This document shows positions 23,930 through 36,055 of a DNA stretch of 64,000 bases, one piece after another (position 1 is the first letter of the stretch; every line of letters begins with the position of its first letter). Both the position numbers and the translations under genes were made by a program. The notes beneath the pieces were generated by a model. That model had not been told where the DNA came from. It did not search any database and saw only the letters and a list, made by a program, of their open reading frames with translations. The stretch covers positions 480,845,392 to 480,909,391 of the forward strand of contig CM042694.1 of the NCBI GenBank assembly GCA_023614405.1. The letters are read 5' to 3'. The stretch is from Avena insularis. Its lineage: Eukaryota; Streptophyta; Magnoliopsida; Poales; Poaceae.

Positions 23930-24186
23930 TGATGACCCACAAGTATAGGGGGTGTATCGCAGTATTTTCGAGGGAAGTGAAACCCAATTTATTGATTCGA
24001 CACAAGGGGAGCCAAAGAATATTTATAAGCCTTAACAAGTGAGTTGTCAATTCAGCTGCACCTGGAAACAATCTTGCTCACAGCGGTTATCAAGAGTAAC
24101 AGTTTTGTAGTAGGAATAGTAAAGTAACAGCAGAGTAAAGCAAAGACAGCAGAATAAAAGCAAAACAAATGGGATTCCAGCGGTGG
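23930..24186 (-). repeat. 3' LTR of element D, terminal part
   Basis: Minus-strand LTR end; on the plus strand it starts TGATGACCCACAAGTATAGG. It matches 42870-43121 of the 5' LTR and is cut at 24186 by element I. Confidence 0.88.
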
Positions 24187-27100
24187 TGTCAACACCGGTT
24201 TTTAATCCAGATGTCGTTATGCCATACCTCGCAATCCTGTGGATTACCATTTTTGCGAGACATAACGGATTGATATCATAGTACATCATCCATTACAAAC
24301 CATACATAAGGTTTTATAATAAGGATCTCATGATCCATTTTAATACAACAAGCGGAAATAAACGATAGTGTAGCGGTGGGGTCCATCTTCAGGGGCACAG
24401 GCAATGCTGATGAAGGCAGATAGTCCTAGTTATCATAGTCGTCCTACTGACCATCATCTTGATAATCTCCTTCATAGTCTGGCCATGAGAATAGCCAGGG
24501 ACAAAAGCCATGAGTACTCTTTAAGTACTCGCAAACTACTACTAGCAAGGGTTATGATTCCAAGTTAAAGTACTGAATTGAAAGAATAACTATCAAGTTA
24601 AGTTTGAAACCTAAGCTGAGTTCTGAAACAAGAAAAGATAAAATAAAAGTCTAGAATCACCTAAGTTGGGGAGCTATTTTCATCTACACAACCCTGTTGT
24701 GGTCAAGTCAAGGTTCATCATTCATTTCAAGTTATTTAGAAAACATCTGACAACGAAACAAAGATGGCTATTCCAATCGCCCATAACCACGGACGCGGCT
24801 ATTCGAATAGTTTGACACTCTGCAGAGGTGGTACACTTTCACCACAAGATTCGATACATCTGTCAGGGATAACCCTAAATCATCATACTTTGTATGCAGA
24901 TAATCAAACATAACCTTCCCTTTACACATCCTAGTACAAGCACCTCTCCTATGAGCATGGCCTCCCAACCATGACCATCAGTCATCATGGGCACTTCATA
25001 GGTGGACAACATTGAGAGGTAGCCTCAGCTCAAACCTCTCCCGTGAGGGAACTAATACTAATGCATATAAATTTCCAGCTAAGCCTTACCCAATTCAGGT
25101 AATGTGGTTGTACGGTAAATTTGGAATGGTATCGCATCCGAATCAAACCATCAGTTTTATAAAAAGGGTTAAGGCTCATGCCTCATCGTTTTCATCATCA
25201 TAAACCAATTGTGTTTCTCAACACATGTCAAAACATCTCAATAGAATGACTCATCATTCCAAGGTTTTCATAACTCATTTTCACCAAGTGTTCCCATCTA
25301 AAATGACTCAAGTTTGATCTATTCTAAAACACTAGGTTAAGAGTGTTCACTAAGGTGGAAAGATGGGATCAATCTCATGCCATAGAATGACATATAAAGG
25401 TTTCTAAGTAGGTCAAGTTTTATACTCTTTATGCTACCTTCAAAATTAATTACAGAACTTTGTGTAACTAAGGGGGTAAAACTTGTTAATAAGACTTGAG
25501 GTACTAAGAGTTAAAGGGGTGTGATCAAAGTATGCTTAAAGCATCTTTACTAAACTATCTAGTTTTAATCTAGCTTGCTACAATAGCTTACTAAAGCATG
25601 CTTGCAAGGGTTAGCTTGCCACTAATAGCTTGCCTTGGTTGGTGCAGTGGTTGAAGTTTTCTTCTTCTTCTTCTTGGTAGAACTCCTCCTCCTCCTCGAA
25701 GGCTTGGTCGGTACTAGCGTCTAGAAATACATAGGGAGTGCACAATCACCAAACAATACTTAACTTAGGCTAAGTAGTATTCTAAACCACACACTTGATG
25801 ATCTATTATCATCCCAAACATCACAAGTTTAATTCAATAGTTTCAACCTTTTTATTTTGGAAAAGTAATTTCTACTCATTGAAAAATTAACTACAATTTA
25901 ATATTCACCACTAAAATATGGGATCATGTGGACACATGTCCTCACAACATATTCTAACAGGTGGGAATGAGATTTAAAGGTTGGATCAATATTACTTTGG
26001 TTTAAGTTTATTATTTAATGATTTAAAGTGACTAGAAATGCCTATATAGCATTATTTTGGTACTAGTCCAAAGTCACTGTCCGTAAACCTTAATATTATT
26101 ACATATTTGGATAGATATGATGAAATGTGATTTTTGAGAGTTGGAATCAACTCAAAATCTAACTTGGTTGATTTTATAAAAATGTTTCAAGTTGCAAAAG
26201 CTTTTGTCTTCTTATTTTTATTAGGAGAAATCTATAACTCTAAATGAATTAAATCCAACGGGCTTGGATAGATCTTTTCAATACCTTTCAGACAAAATTG
26301 GTTTCATGCAATTTGGATTTGTCAAACTCACAGAATTTGAATTTTGAAATACTGGACAGAAACTATATTCTAACTAAAAAGAAAATTCCTAATTTGAATT
26401 TGAGACGCATCTGAACGAATGGGTCGCCAAGCTCAAGGCAGCGCTATGGCTGGCTTAAGTGAGGGCCCCACCCGTCAGTGGAACAAGGGGGAACCGAAGG
26501 GGTATGGATGAAAGCTGGCCGTGCGATTAGAGGATAGATCGACGGCTCACAGCTATCGTCCTCATCGGAACAGGACACGACGGGAGCTAACCCTAGCACG
26601 GTCGGTGAGGGTCTACTAGGGGCGTACCGGGGCTCCAGCGGGGTCGGTGAGGCGGGAGAACGAAGTGGAAGACGACGGCGGTTCTCCTGGTACAAGCGGC
26701 GCTTCCTGGGATGGCCTGGATCAATGGCGCCCTTCTCCTCCCGAGGCGGCGGCTCCGGCTGCAATTCCGGCGTCCTGGTGCTCGAGCGGCTCCGGCAGGC
26801 TGTGGGGAGTGAGAGTGAGAGGTGGGGATGAGAATGGTGTGAAGAGAGCTTGCTGGGGAGGCCTCCTTATATCACGAGGGCTGCGAGCGCGATGGGCGCG
26901 TAGCTCATCGTACACAGACAAATGGTAGCTATAAGTATGGGCGCGCAAAGGCGGACGGTGGCAAGGTCTCCGCACGAATCCTCTATGGCTTTATGGCGCG
27001 GGTAAGGGCGGGCAGGGCGGTGGGATGCGGGCGATCGGTTGCAAGCGGCTGGTGGTGACGCGGCCTCGGGCTGCCGGCACACGAGCTGCGAACAAGGATG

Positions 27101-28111
27101 TTCGGGCGGTGTTGGGCCTGGCCGGTGGGTGCTGCCATGCACGGCTAGGGCTTGGCGAGGCGGGTGCCGCTCTGGGCGCGGGCATGGCCCGGGTGATCGG
27201 CATGGCGGATAGAGACATGGGCGCGAGTAACTGGGGGTCCTCCGCCGATTTTGGTCGGGAGGGTCGAGGCGGTGCGGTGTGATCGCGCCTGTCACCAAGC
27301 AGCGAAGGAGAGCGCGGCTTTGTGCGAGTTGTCCATGGTCGACCTGGCGCATGGCGTCGGGCGGCTTGGCACTGGAGCAGCTAGGGGTGAGGGAGAGAGA
27401 GCTAGGGCCGCGGTTTGAGCTCGGGGGACAAGGGGACCGAGTTAGGCCCAAATGGTGACAAGAAGCACTGCACACTATAGTGTTTTGACAATTGTTTGAT
27501 CTGTGTCTGCCACCTGTTCGATGAAATGGCCGCAAGAGACTAAAGTTTGAATTTTGAGTTCAAAATTTTTGGGTGATCTCCACTATTGCTAGGTAGTCTC
27601 TGGTTGCAAGGGTTTTGAAAATGGAGCTCAAATACATGGTTTTTGAAATAGGGGTGATCTATGCATATGCATTAGATTCAATTTTGAACTGCCATTTAAA
27701 ATAGTTTCCAGAATGTTTTTAGAAGATCAAAAGGTGGGCCTTGGTACCTCATTATGTGTACTAGCAAGGGGTGTAAAGATCAAGAATTGTTTCTGTTAAG
27801 AAATGAGTACTAGGAATAACCAAAGTAGGTATGAGAGTTAATTTTGTCAAAATGACCATTCCTTTATTTTAATTCTTTTTGATATGATTTATTTTAGGAA
27901 AAGTTTGGCAATGATGTAGATGATGTTTAAATTCCCTAAGAAACATTTTAGAAGCAAAGGATCACACAATCATGGCCATTCAAAACAACTCCTATTTTAA
28001 ATGCACACATATATGAATGCCTTCATTTTAAATATGGAAAAGTTTTTGTTAGTCCTAAATTTGGATGATTTGATCATTGATAAACTTGGATTGAAGTTTT
28101 GGAATGTTACA
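24187..28111 (-). repeat. 3' LTR of element I
   Basis: Plus-strand reading TGTCAACACCGG ... GGAATGTTACA; minus strand TGTAACATTCC ... GGTGTTGACA. It is 3,925 bp, long even for this clade. A GC-rich block (about 26400-27450) lies around the promoter. Long ORFs there (for example minus 26867-27535) overlap in several frames and have no recognisable domain. Confidence 0.88.
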
Positions 28112-28126
28112 AACCTTCCCCCCTTA
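28112..28126 (-). other. Polypurine tract of element I
   Basis: AAGGGGGGAAGG on the minus strand directly before the LTR start TGTAACATTCC, preceded by CTCGGGACGAGATTTT, a typical Tekay/RIRE3-like sequence after pol. Confidence 0.85.
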
Positions 28127-28158
28127 AATAAAATCTCGTCCCGAGATTTACAAGAAAA

Positions 28159-29398
28159 CTAGGAACTAAAGAGATCTGGGAACTCTGTCCTAATGTAATC
28201 CTCGCGCTCCCAAGTGGCTTCCTCCTCGGTATGGTTGCTCCACTGAATCTTGAGAAACTTGATACTCCTGGTCCTGGTGGTTCTGTAGGCTTCTTCTAAG
28301 ATACGAATGGGCACTTCCCGATAGGTCAGGTCATTGTTGATTTCCACTGCTCTGTGATCGATATTCTTGAAAACTTCAGTCTTCGCAGGCACTTCCAAGC
28401 ATTTGCGAAGTAACGAGATATGGAACACATTGTGGATGGCTGACATCTCTTCAGGCAGTTCCAGTTGATACGATACTTCTCCTCGGTGGTTCAGAATCTT
28501 GAAAGGTCCGATATATCTGGGAGCTAACTTTCCCTTCAGACTAAAGCGTTGTGTTCCCTTCAATGGTGAAACCTTGAGATATACGAAATCTCCGACATTG
28601 AAAGTCAGGTCTCTCCTTCTCTTGTCAGCATAGCTCTTCTGTCTGGATTGGGCGGTCTTGAGGTGCTCATAACTTTGTGAACTTTCTCTCGCTTCTCGGA
28701 GAATGTCGGGTCCAAAGATCGACTCTCTCCTACTTCATGACCAATTCAATGGGTACGACACTTTCTTCCGTATAGGAATTCAAAGGGTGCCATCTGCAAA
28801 CTAGCTTGATAACTGTTGTTATATGAGAATTCTTGAAGGTGCGCAGTCTTCCCATTTTGATCCATATTCCAACACACAAGCTCTAAGCATATCCTCCAAT
28901 ATCTGGTTGACTCTCTCAGTCTATCCATCTGTTTGCGGGTGATAAGCGGTGCTGAAATTCAACTTGGTTCCTAAAGCTTCCTGAACTTTCTGCCAAAATC
29001 TTGAAGTAAACTGAGTTCCTCGATTTGATACGATGGTCTTGGGGGTTCCATGCAGACTAACAATCCTAGCAATGTACAACTCTGCTAGTTTTGCACTCTG
29101 GTAGGTTGTCTTGACTGGTATGAAGTGGGCTACCTTCGATAGTCTATCAACTATGACCGATTGAGTCATTTCTCATGGAAGTAGGTAAACCGTGATAAAG
29201 TCCATTCCACGAATCCCATTTCCATTCCAGAATCTGCAATGGTTGCAACAATCTCGCAGTCTCTCGATGCTCGCTTTGACTCTCGACAAATGTCACATTT
29301 GGCGAAGCCCGATATCTCTTCATCTTGTGCCACCAAAATTGCTCTTTCAAATCTGATACATCTTTGTTACTCCGGGTGGATAGAATAAAGAGTATCAT
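28159..29398 (-). pseudogene. Integrase and chromodomain of element I
   Basis: Four overlapping frames in minus-strand order give the HHCC region and start of the core (29147-29398), the DDE core up to AYHPQTDG (28921-29169; the second D site reads SNRGTQF, so the catalytic aspartate is changed to asparagine), QMAPFEFLYGRKC (28746-28928), and the GPY-type motif plus chromodomain (28159-28563, FLKIQWSNHTEEEATWERED). Several frameshifts separate them. Compared with element H it has more frameshifts but lacks H's stop after QAS. Confidence 0.88.
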
Positions 29399-29484
29399 GA
29401 GCTTCCTTCATGATAATTTCCTTCAGCTCGAATCACTTTGGTACACAGATACGCCCTTGTACCACAAAGACAACTTCTTTGTCT

Positions 29485-30862
29485 TCAGTGAATACAGGTA
29501 CTTTGCTCGCACAATCGACGCTTGATTCCATCGATACTTTCATTCCCTTTCTGGGCTTCCTTGATTTGGCTAATCAACGTGGGTTGAAGTTCAATGCTAG
29601 CTAGGAATCCTTTGCTAACTAACTCAGTCCTAAACTGCTTCAACTCCTCATACAAACTTGGTTGCTTCTCTTTGATCATGGTGTTAAGCCTACACGGCAA
29701 TCTGCTAAGAGCATCCGCTACCACATTGGCTTTGCCGGGGTGATAGTGAATGTCCAAGTCATAATCCTTGATTAACTCTATCCATCTTCTTTGCCTCATA
29801 TTCAACTCCTTCTGGGTGAAGATATACTTCAAGCTCTTATGATCTGAGTAAATCTCACAGCGATTACCCATCAAATAATGACGCCATGTCTTCAACGCTA
29901 GAACCACCGCTGCTAGCTCAAGATCATGGGTCGGATAGTTCATGTTACGCTTGGGTTTGTCGAGACAGACACGATGACTCGCCTTCTTGCATCAATACAC
30001 ATCCTAGACCAATCTTGATGCATCACAATATACATCAAACGGCTTCTTGATGTCCTGCATGATCAAAATTGGGGCTGATATCAATCTCTTCTTCACTCTC
30101 GAAACTGGCTTTACACTTGTCTGTCCATTCAAACTTCTTGTCCTTCTTCAACAATTGGGTCATTGGTCGGGCTATGCTCGAGAATCCTTCTACGAATTTG
30201 CGGTAATATCCCGCTAATCCGAGAAACGAATGAACTTGGGTTTGATTGGTTGGGGCTTCCCACTCTTCGACATCTTTGATCTTGCTGGGATCAACAGAGA
30301 CTCCTCCGGCAGACACAATATGTCCTAGGAATCCTACTTCTTTCAGCCAAAACTCACACTTGCTAAACTTGGCATATAACTGATGCTCTCTCAGGGTTTC
30401 TAGGATGATTCTCAGATGTTGCTCATGCTCTTCTTCTGACTTGGAGTAGGTAAGGATGTCGTCGATAAACACAACTACAAACTTATCTAGGAAATTCATA
30501 AAGATCTTATTCATGAGATTCATGAAATAAGCAGGGGCATTGGTTAATCCAAAAGACATAACCGTATACTCGTATAAACCATAGCGAGTAGTAAAGTCGG
30601 TCTTCGGAATATCCGTTGCACGAATCTTAAGTTGGTGATAACCAGTCCTAAGATCAATCTTTGAGAATACCTGAGCTCTAGTCAACTGATCAAATAGATC
30701 CTCTATCTTTGGCAAGGGGTACTTGTTCTTGATGGTGACATCATTCAACTTTCTGTAGTGCATACGACGGTTGCCTCCATCCTTCTTATCGACGAATAAC
30801 ACTGGTGATCTCCATGGCGATGCACTTGGCTGAATCAAGCCGGTTGCTAACATGGCATCCAA
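29485..30862 (-). pseudogene. Reverse transcriptase and RNase H of element I
   Basis: RT (30035-30862, 275 codons from an internal ATG) has [27 protein letters not shown] and the FIDD catalytic box, then the thumb region [10 protein letters not shown]. The frame shifts near 30050, where a deletion also removes part of the connection; RNase H resumes at 29943 with [23 protein letters not shown] and ADALSR. Its first catalytic aspartate region (YCDAS) is in a broken stretch near 30000. RT residues look intact but the polyprotein cannot be made. Confidence 0.88.
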
Positions 30863-31194
30863 CTACTTCTTCAGTTCTACTAACTCTGAGGGGTTCATGG
30901 TATAGGGTCTCAGGGCTATAGGTCCGGTTCCGGGGATTAGTTCGATAATGAACTCTATAACCCTATCCGGGGGCATACCTGGCAATTCATCTGGGAATAC
31001 GTCGGGGTATTCACAGACTACTCTGACTTGGTCAATGGTAGGCAGGGCTACACTTTTGTTGCATTTGAATTGACGGGGTAAGGTTTCGTAGATATGTTCT
31101 ATGGTTACTCGTAACGATCGGTCATGGTGATGGCTTTCTTAGCACAGTCTATCAGTCCTTTATGCCTTGACATCCAGTCCATACCTAGTACTAC
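30863..31194 (-). pseudogene. Protease-RT linker of element I
   Basis: Minus-strand reading gives decayed pol between protease and RT (PLRPYT-like and elements such as VVCEYPDVFPDELPGMPP near 30970-31020), with stops. It belongs to the RT N-terminal region, not to a separate gene. Confidence 0.55.
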
Positions 31195-31452
31195 TTACAA
31201 ACCTTTGGTTCCAAGTACAATTAGGTTGGCATAAAAATCTATCCCATGTATTCTGATAGGTACAGCTTTGCAAATTTTTCTAGCTTTTGTTGTTGAACCG
31301 AGGATTTGAACTATCATGACATGCTTCGGGTTGGTTGGGCGAATCTTACTAGTGCATACAAATTCTTCGGTGACAAATGAATACGATGCTCCAGAATCAA
31401 ACAATACTCTTGCTAAAACTGAGTTGACAGAAAACATACCCAAAGACGACAT
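31195..31452 (-). pseudogene. Retropepsin-type protease of element I
   Basis: An 85-codon frame with the aspartic protease motif LFDSGASYSFV (D19-S-G-A) and a downstream hydrophobic IVLGTKGL in the position of the second conserved region (usually LGMDWL). It would cleave the gag-pol polyprotein. The frame is interrupted at both ends. Confidence 0.8.
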
Positions 31453-31539
31453 CCGGTGCTTCTGGGCTTTATGCTTATGTGGAAGAGACGACCGCTATGG
31501 GCGCGGGTTCCCTGGGCAAATCTCCGCCTGGTTGAACAC

Positions 31540-32607
31540 GACGCTTCTGTGCTAGGGCATTCACAGGGCATTAGCGGCAGTCTTCTTGGGACACTCATTG
31601 GAATAGTGACCCTTCACTCCACACTCAAACAAGTGATCGGGACTTGTCCTCGATCGCAACAGTACAACATTACCGCCAGCCTGGGGCGTGTTGTTGTTGT
31701 TGCTCTTGGAGGGGCACGGTTGAAGTTGTTGGCGCTTGCGGAGTTGTGATTGTTTCCTCCGGCTTCACATTTCCTCCGCCACGGTTGGGGTAGCTTAAGC
31801 AGAATTTGTGGGTCGGTTGTTCCTTGGTGCATATCCCGTGAGGGTTAGTTGGATTCCGGTGCGTTCATCGGATCTAGACTGCTGCATCATATGACGCTTG
31901 TGGTTGTCGTTTGCCTGGTTAATCTTCCCTTCCATCTTAATGGCAGAGTCGACTAGCTCTTCAAGATCCTGGAAACGGATGTTGACGAGGACACCAGATC
32001 TCATCATGTAGTCTGTTTAAGAACCTCTCTTTCTTCTTGGCCTCCGTGTTGATTTCATCCGGTGCATATCGGGCAAGTGACAAGAATTTGTCACGGTACT
32101 CTACTACAGTCAACCTTCCTTGCTTCAGTTCACGGAATTCATCTCTCATCCTGTTGACAAGACCTTGCGGCACGTGGGTGCGGGCTGAACTTGACCTTGA
32201 ATGCTTCCTGTGTCATCACCTGGCCATGGTTCATGTTGCGGACGCTATTCCACCAAGCTCTTGCATCTCCTGCCAGATAGTGAGTGGCGAAGAGAACTTT
32301 CTCATTCTCATCAACTCCTGCAACCTCTAGGTTGTTTTCCATGGTCTGTAACCAGTCATGACATCTAATGGGTTTTCGATTGGTTGAAGATTAGGGATTG
32401 GTGTTCGAAAGTTTTGAGTTTAGATCCATGGTGATCCTGATTTCCATGTCCTTGGTTGTTGAGAGCCATTTGGGCGATCTGCTGCAATGTTGCTAAGTTG
32501 GCTTGACGTTCGGCCCTGCTTGCTTCACGGTCCGCGATGAGATTCTGCAAGATCTGCAGCATTGGGTCCTGCGATGAGCTGCTCCCTCCTTGCTTTCCAC
32601 GAGTCAT
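31540..32607 (-). pseudogene. Gag of element I
   Basis: Starts at ATG 32607 (MTRGKQGG, then a glutamine/alanine-rich region). The retrotransposon gag domain follows in shifted frames: ATHYLAGDARAWWNSV (32139-32342) and the EYRDKFLSLARYAP helix (31961-32173), then DLEELVDSAIKMEGKI (31795-32007) and half of a CCHC knuckle, KGHYSNECPKK, near 31570-31620. At least three frameshifts. Gag formed the particle shell and bound RNA. Confidence 0.85.
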
Positions 32608-32855
32608 CTGAAGATTGAGATAGATATAGGGGTAAGAGGGAAATTCTAAGGTTCATGGTTTTGGGTTTTCAAAGCTACAACTTTGAGTTAGACTCAGGTT
32701 TTTCAACTAACTTCATTCTCATTCATGCAAGCAAGCACACGATACAACACACACCACAACAATTAAAGGGGAAAACAGGTGGTTTGAAGAACCATTCTGC
32801 AAACTACGATACAATGAGATGATACATCTCATGCTATGACAGTGCGCTAGTGCAT

Positions 32856-33090
32856 CTACTCATCATCAATGAAGTCGGAGTCTTCATCATCAGTGTAGAA
32901 ATCCACAGCATCCTCTGCCAGAAAATCGTCATCGTTGCTGAGGTAAGAATCCATATCTCCCTGGATGTCTTCACCCTCGTCATCTTCTTCCTTGGCGGCA
33001 AGCTGAGCTTCCTGCTCCTTGACGGTCTTCTCGAGGTCGGTCACCTTCTTGCGAAGACGGGCGATGGTGCGATCCTTCTTTGCACGCTGG
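32856..33090 (-). pseudogene. Small acidic coiled-coil ORF upstream of gag, element I (truncated)
   Basis: About 78 codons ending at TAG 32856-32858. A basic start (RAKKDRTIARLRKK) leads into a heptad-like coiled coil (VTDLEKTVKEQEAQLAA) and then a strongly acidic tail (about half D/E, ending DFIDDE). It sits between the LTR and gag, 249 bp before the gag ATG. The 5' end is lost at the junction near 33090. I do not recognise the family; it may be a real leader ORF of this lineage or a translated spacer. Confidence 0.45.
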
Positions 33091-33173
33091 CAATAGTTTT
33101 GTAGTAGGAATAGTAAAGTAACAACAGTAGTAAAGCAAAGACAGCAGTAAACAGTGGGATTCCAGTGCGGTGG
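33088..33173. repeat. Duplicated flank of element I inside the element
   Basis: AGTTTTGTAGTAGGAATAG through GGATTCCAGTGCGGTGG matches the left flank at about 24102-24186 (and the uninterrupted D LTR at 43040-43121), including the GGTGG target-site copy. No TGGTATCAGAGC-like primer site lies between the adjacent LTR and gag. Confidence 0.85.
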
Positions 33174-35482
33174 TGTCAACACCCGGTTTTTTAATCCCAG
33201 ATGCCCGTTATGCCATACCTCGCAATCCCAGGATTACCATTTTTGTGAGACATAACGGATTGGATATCATAGTACATCATCCATTACAAACCATACATAA
33301 GGTTTTACATGAATAAGGATCTCATGATCCGCCTTTTAATACAACAAGCGGAAATAAACGATAGCGTAGCGGTGGGTCCATCTTCGGGCACAGTAATGCT
33401 GACGAAGGCAGATAGTCCTAGTTATCATAGCCGTCCTGCTGACCATCATCTTGATAATCTCCTTCATAGTCTAGCCATGAGAATAGCCAGGGACAAAAGC
33501 CATGAGTACTCTTTAAGTACTCGCAAACTACTACTAGCAAGGGTTATGATTCCAAGTAAAAGTACTGAATTGAAAGAATAACTATCAAGTTAAGTTTGAA
33601 ACCTAAGATGAGTTCTGAAACAAGAAAAGATAAAATAAAAGTCTAGAATCACCTAAGTTGGGGAGCTATTTTCATCTACACAACCCTGTTGTGGTCAAGT
33701 CAAGGTTCATCATTCATTTCAAGTTATTTAGAAAACATCTGACAACGAAACAGTATGGCCATTCCAACTGTCCATAACCGCGGACGCGGCTATTCGAATA
33801 GTTTGACACTCTGTAGAGGTGGTACACTTTCACCACAAGATTCGATACATCTGTCAGGGATAACCCTGAATCATCATACTTAGTATGCAGATAATCAAAC
33901 ATAACCTTCCCTTTACACACCCTAGTACAAGCACCTCTCCTATGAGCATGGCCTCCCAACCATGACCATCACCATCTTAGGCCTTTGATAGGTGGACAAC
34001 ATTGAGAGGTAGCCTCAGCTCAAACCTCTCCCGTGAGGAAACTAATACTAATGCATATAAATTTCCAGCTAAGCCTTACCCAATTCAGGTAATGTGGTTG
34101 TACGGTAAATTTGGAATGGTATCGCATCCGAATCCAACCATCAGTTTTATAAAAAGGGTTAAGGCTCATGCCTCATTGTTTTCATCATCATAAACCAATT
34201 ATGTTTCTCAACACATGTCAAAACATCTCAATAGAATGATTCATCATTCCAAGGTTTTCATAACTCATTTTCACCAAGTATTCCCATCTAAAATGACTCA
34301 AGTTTGATCTATTCTAAAACACTAGGTTAAGAGTGTTCACTAAGGTGGAAAGATGGGATCAATATCATGCCATAGAATGACATCTAAAGGTTTCTAAGTA
34401 GGTCAAGTTTTATACTCTTTATGCTACCTTCAAAATTAATTACAGAACTTTGTGTAACTAAGGGGGTAAAACTTGTTAATAAGACTTGAGGTACTAAGAG
34501 TTAAAGGGATGTGATCAAAGTATGCTTAAGGCATCTTTACTAAACTATCTAGTTTTAATCTAGATTTCTACAATAGCTTACTAAAGCATGCTTGCAAGGG
34601 TTAGCTTGCCACTAATAGCTTGCCTTGGTTGGTGCAGTGGTTGAAGTTTTCTTCTTCTTCTTCTTGGTAGAACTCCTCCTCCTCGAAGACTTGGTCGGTA
34701 CTAGCGTCTAGAAATACATAGGGAGTGCACAATCACCAAACAATACTTAACTTAGGATAAGTAGTATTCTAAACCACACACTTGATGATCTATTATCATC
34801 CCAAACATCACAAGTTTAATTCAATAGTTTCAACCTTTTTATTTTGGAAAAGTAATTTCTACTCATTGAAAAATTAACTACAATTTAATATTCACCACTA
34901 AAATATGGGATCATGTGGACACATGTCCTCACCACATATTTTAACAGGTGGTAATGAGATTTAAAGGTTGGATCAATATTACTTTGGTTTAAGTTTATTA
35001 TTTAATGATTTAAAGTGACTAGAAATGCCTATATAGCATTATTTTGGTACTAGTCCAAAGTCAATGTCTGTAAACCTTAATATTATTACATATTTGGATA
35101 GATATGATGAAATGTGATTTTTGAGAGTTGGAATCAACTCAAAAGCTAACTTGGTTGATTTTATAAAAATGTTTCAAGTTGCAAAAGCTTCTGTCTTCTT
35201 ATTTTTATTAGGAGAAATCTATAACTCTAAATGAATTAAATCCAACGGGCTTGGATAGATCTTTTCAATACCTTTTAGACAAAATTGGTTTCATGCAATT
35301 TGGATTTGTCAAACTCACAGAATTGAATTTTGAAACACTGGACAGAAACTATATTCTAACTAAAAAGAAAATTCCTAATTTGAATTTGAGACGGCGCTGA
35401 ACGAATGGGCCATGGGCCCGCAAGAGCGTCATGGGCTGGCTTATGAGGGCCCCACCACAAAGGAACAGGGGAACAGATGAAT

Positions 35483-35900
35483 GAAGGGTATGGATGAGGA
35501 CAGATCGACGGCTCACAGCTATCGTCCTCGTCGGAACAGGACACGACGGGAGCTAACCCTAGCGCGGTCGATGAGGGTCTACTGGGGGCGTACCGGGGCT
35601 CCAGCGGGGTCGGTGAGGCAGGCGAACAAAGTGGAAGACGACGGCGGTTCTCCTGGTACAAGCGGCGCTTCCTGGGATGGCCTAGATCAATGGCGATCCA
35701 TGCCGAAGGGGTATGGATGAAAGGTGGCTATGTGATTAGAGGACAGATCGACGGCTCACAGCTATCATCCTCGTCGGAACAGGACACGACGGGAGCTAAC
35801 CCTAGCGCGGTCGGTGAGGGTCTACTGGGCGACTGGCTCCAGCGGGTCGGTGAGGCGCGAACAAGTGGAAGACGACGGGTTCTCTGCAAGCGGGCGCTCG
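35483..35900 (-). repeat. Internal tandem duplication of about 243 bp in the LTR
   Basis: GACAGATCGACGGCTCACAG occurs at 35499 and again at 35742 with matching sequence around it (GGAACAGGACACGACGGGAG, GGGTCTACTGGG). The LTR at 24187 has one copy only (about 26540). Confidence 0.75.
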
Positions 35901-36046
35901 GGATGGCTCGGATCAATGGCGCCTTTCTCCCGAGGCGGCGGCTCCGGCTGCATTCCGGCGCCCCGGTGCTCGAGCGTTCGACTTAGTGGCGTGAGAGTGA
36001 GAGGTGGGGATGAGAATGGTGTGAAGAGAGCTTGCTGGGGAGGCCT

Positions 36047-36055
36047 CCTTATATA
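36047..36055 (-). promoter_or_regulatory. TATA box of the element I LTR
   Basis: TATATAAGG on the minus strand, followed by AGGCCTCCC-like sequence. The other LTR has the weaker GATATAAGG at the matching place (near 26866-26874). Confidence 0.55.

Noticed and set aside
26867..27535. 222-codon proline-rich ORF, and the similar 226-codon one at 36049-36729
   Set aside because: GC-rich LTR block with open frames on both strands; the two LTR copies do not conserve the frame.
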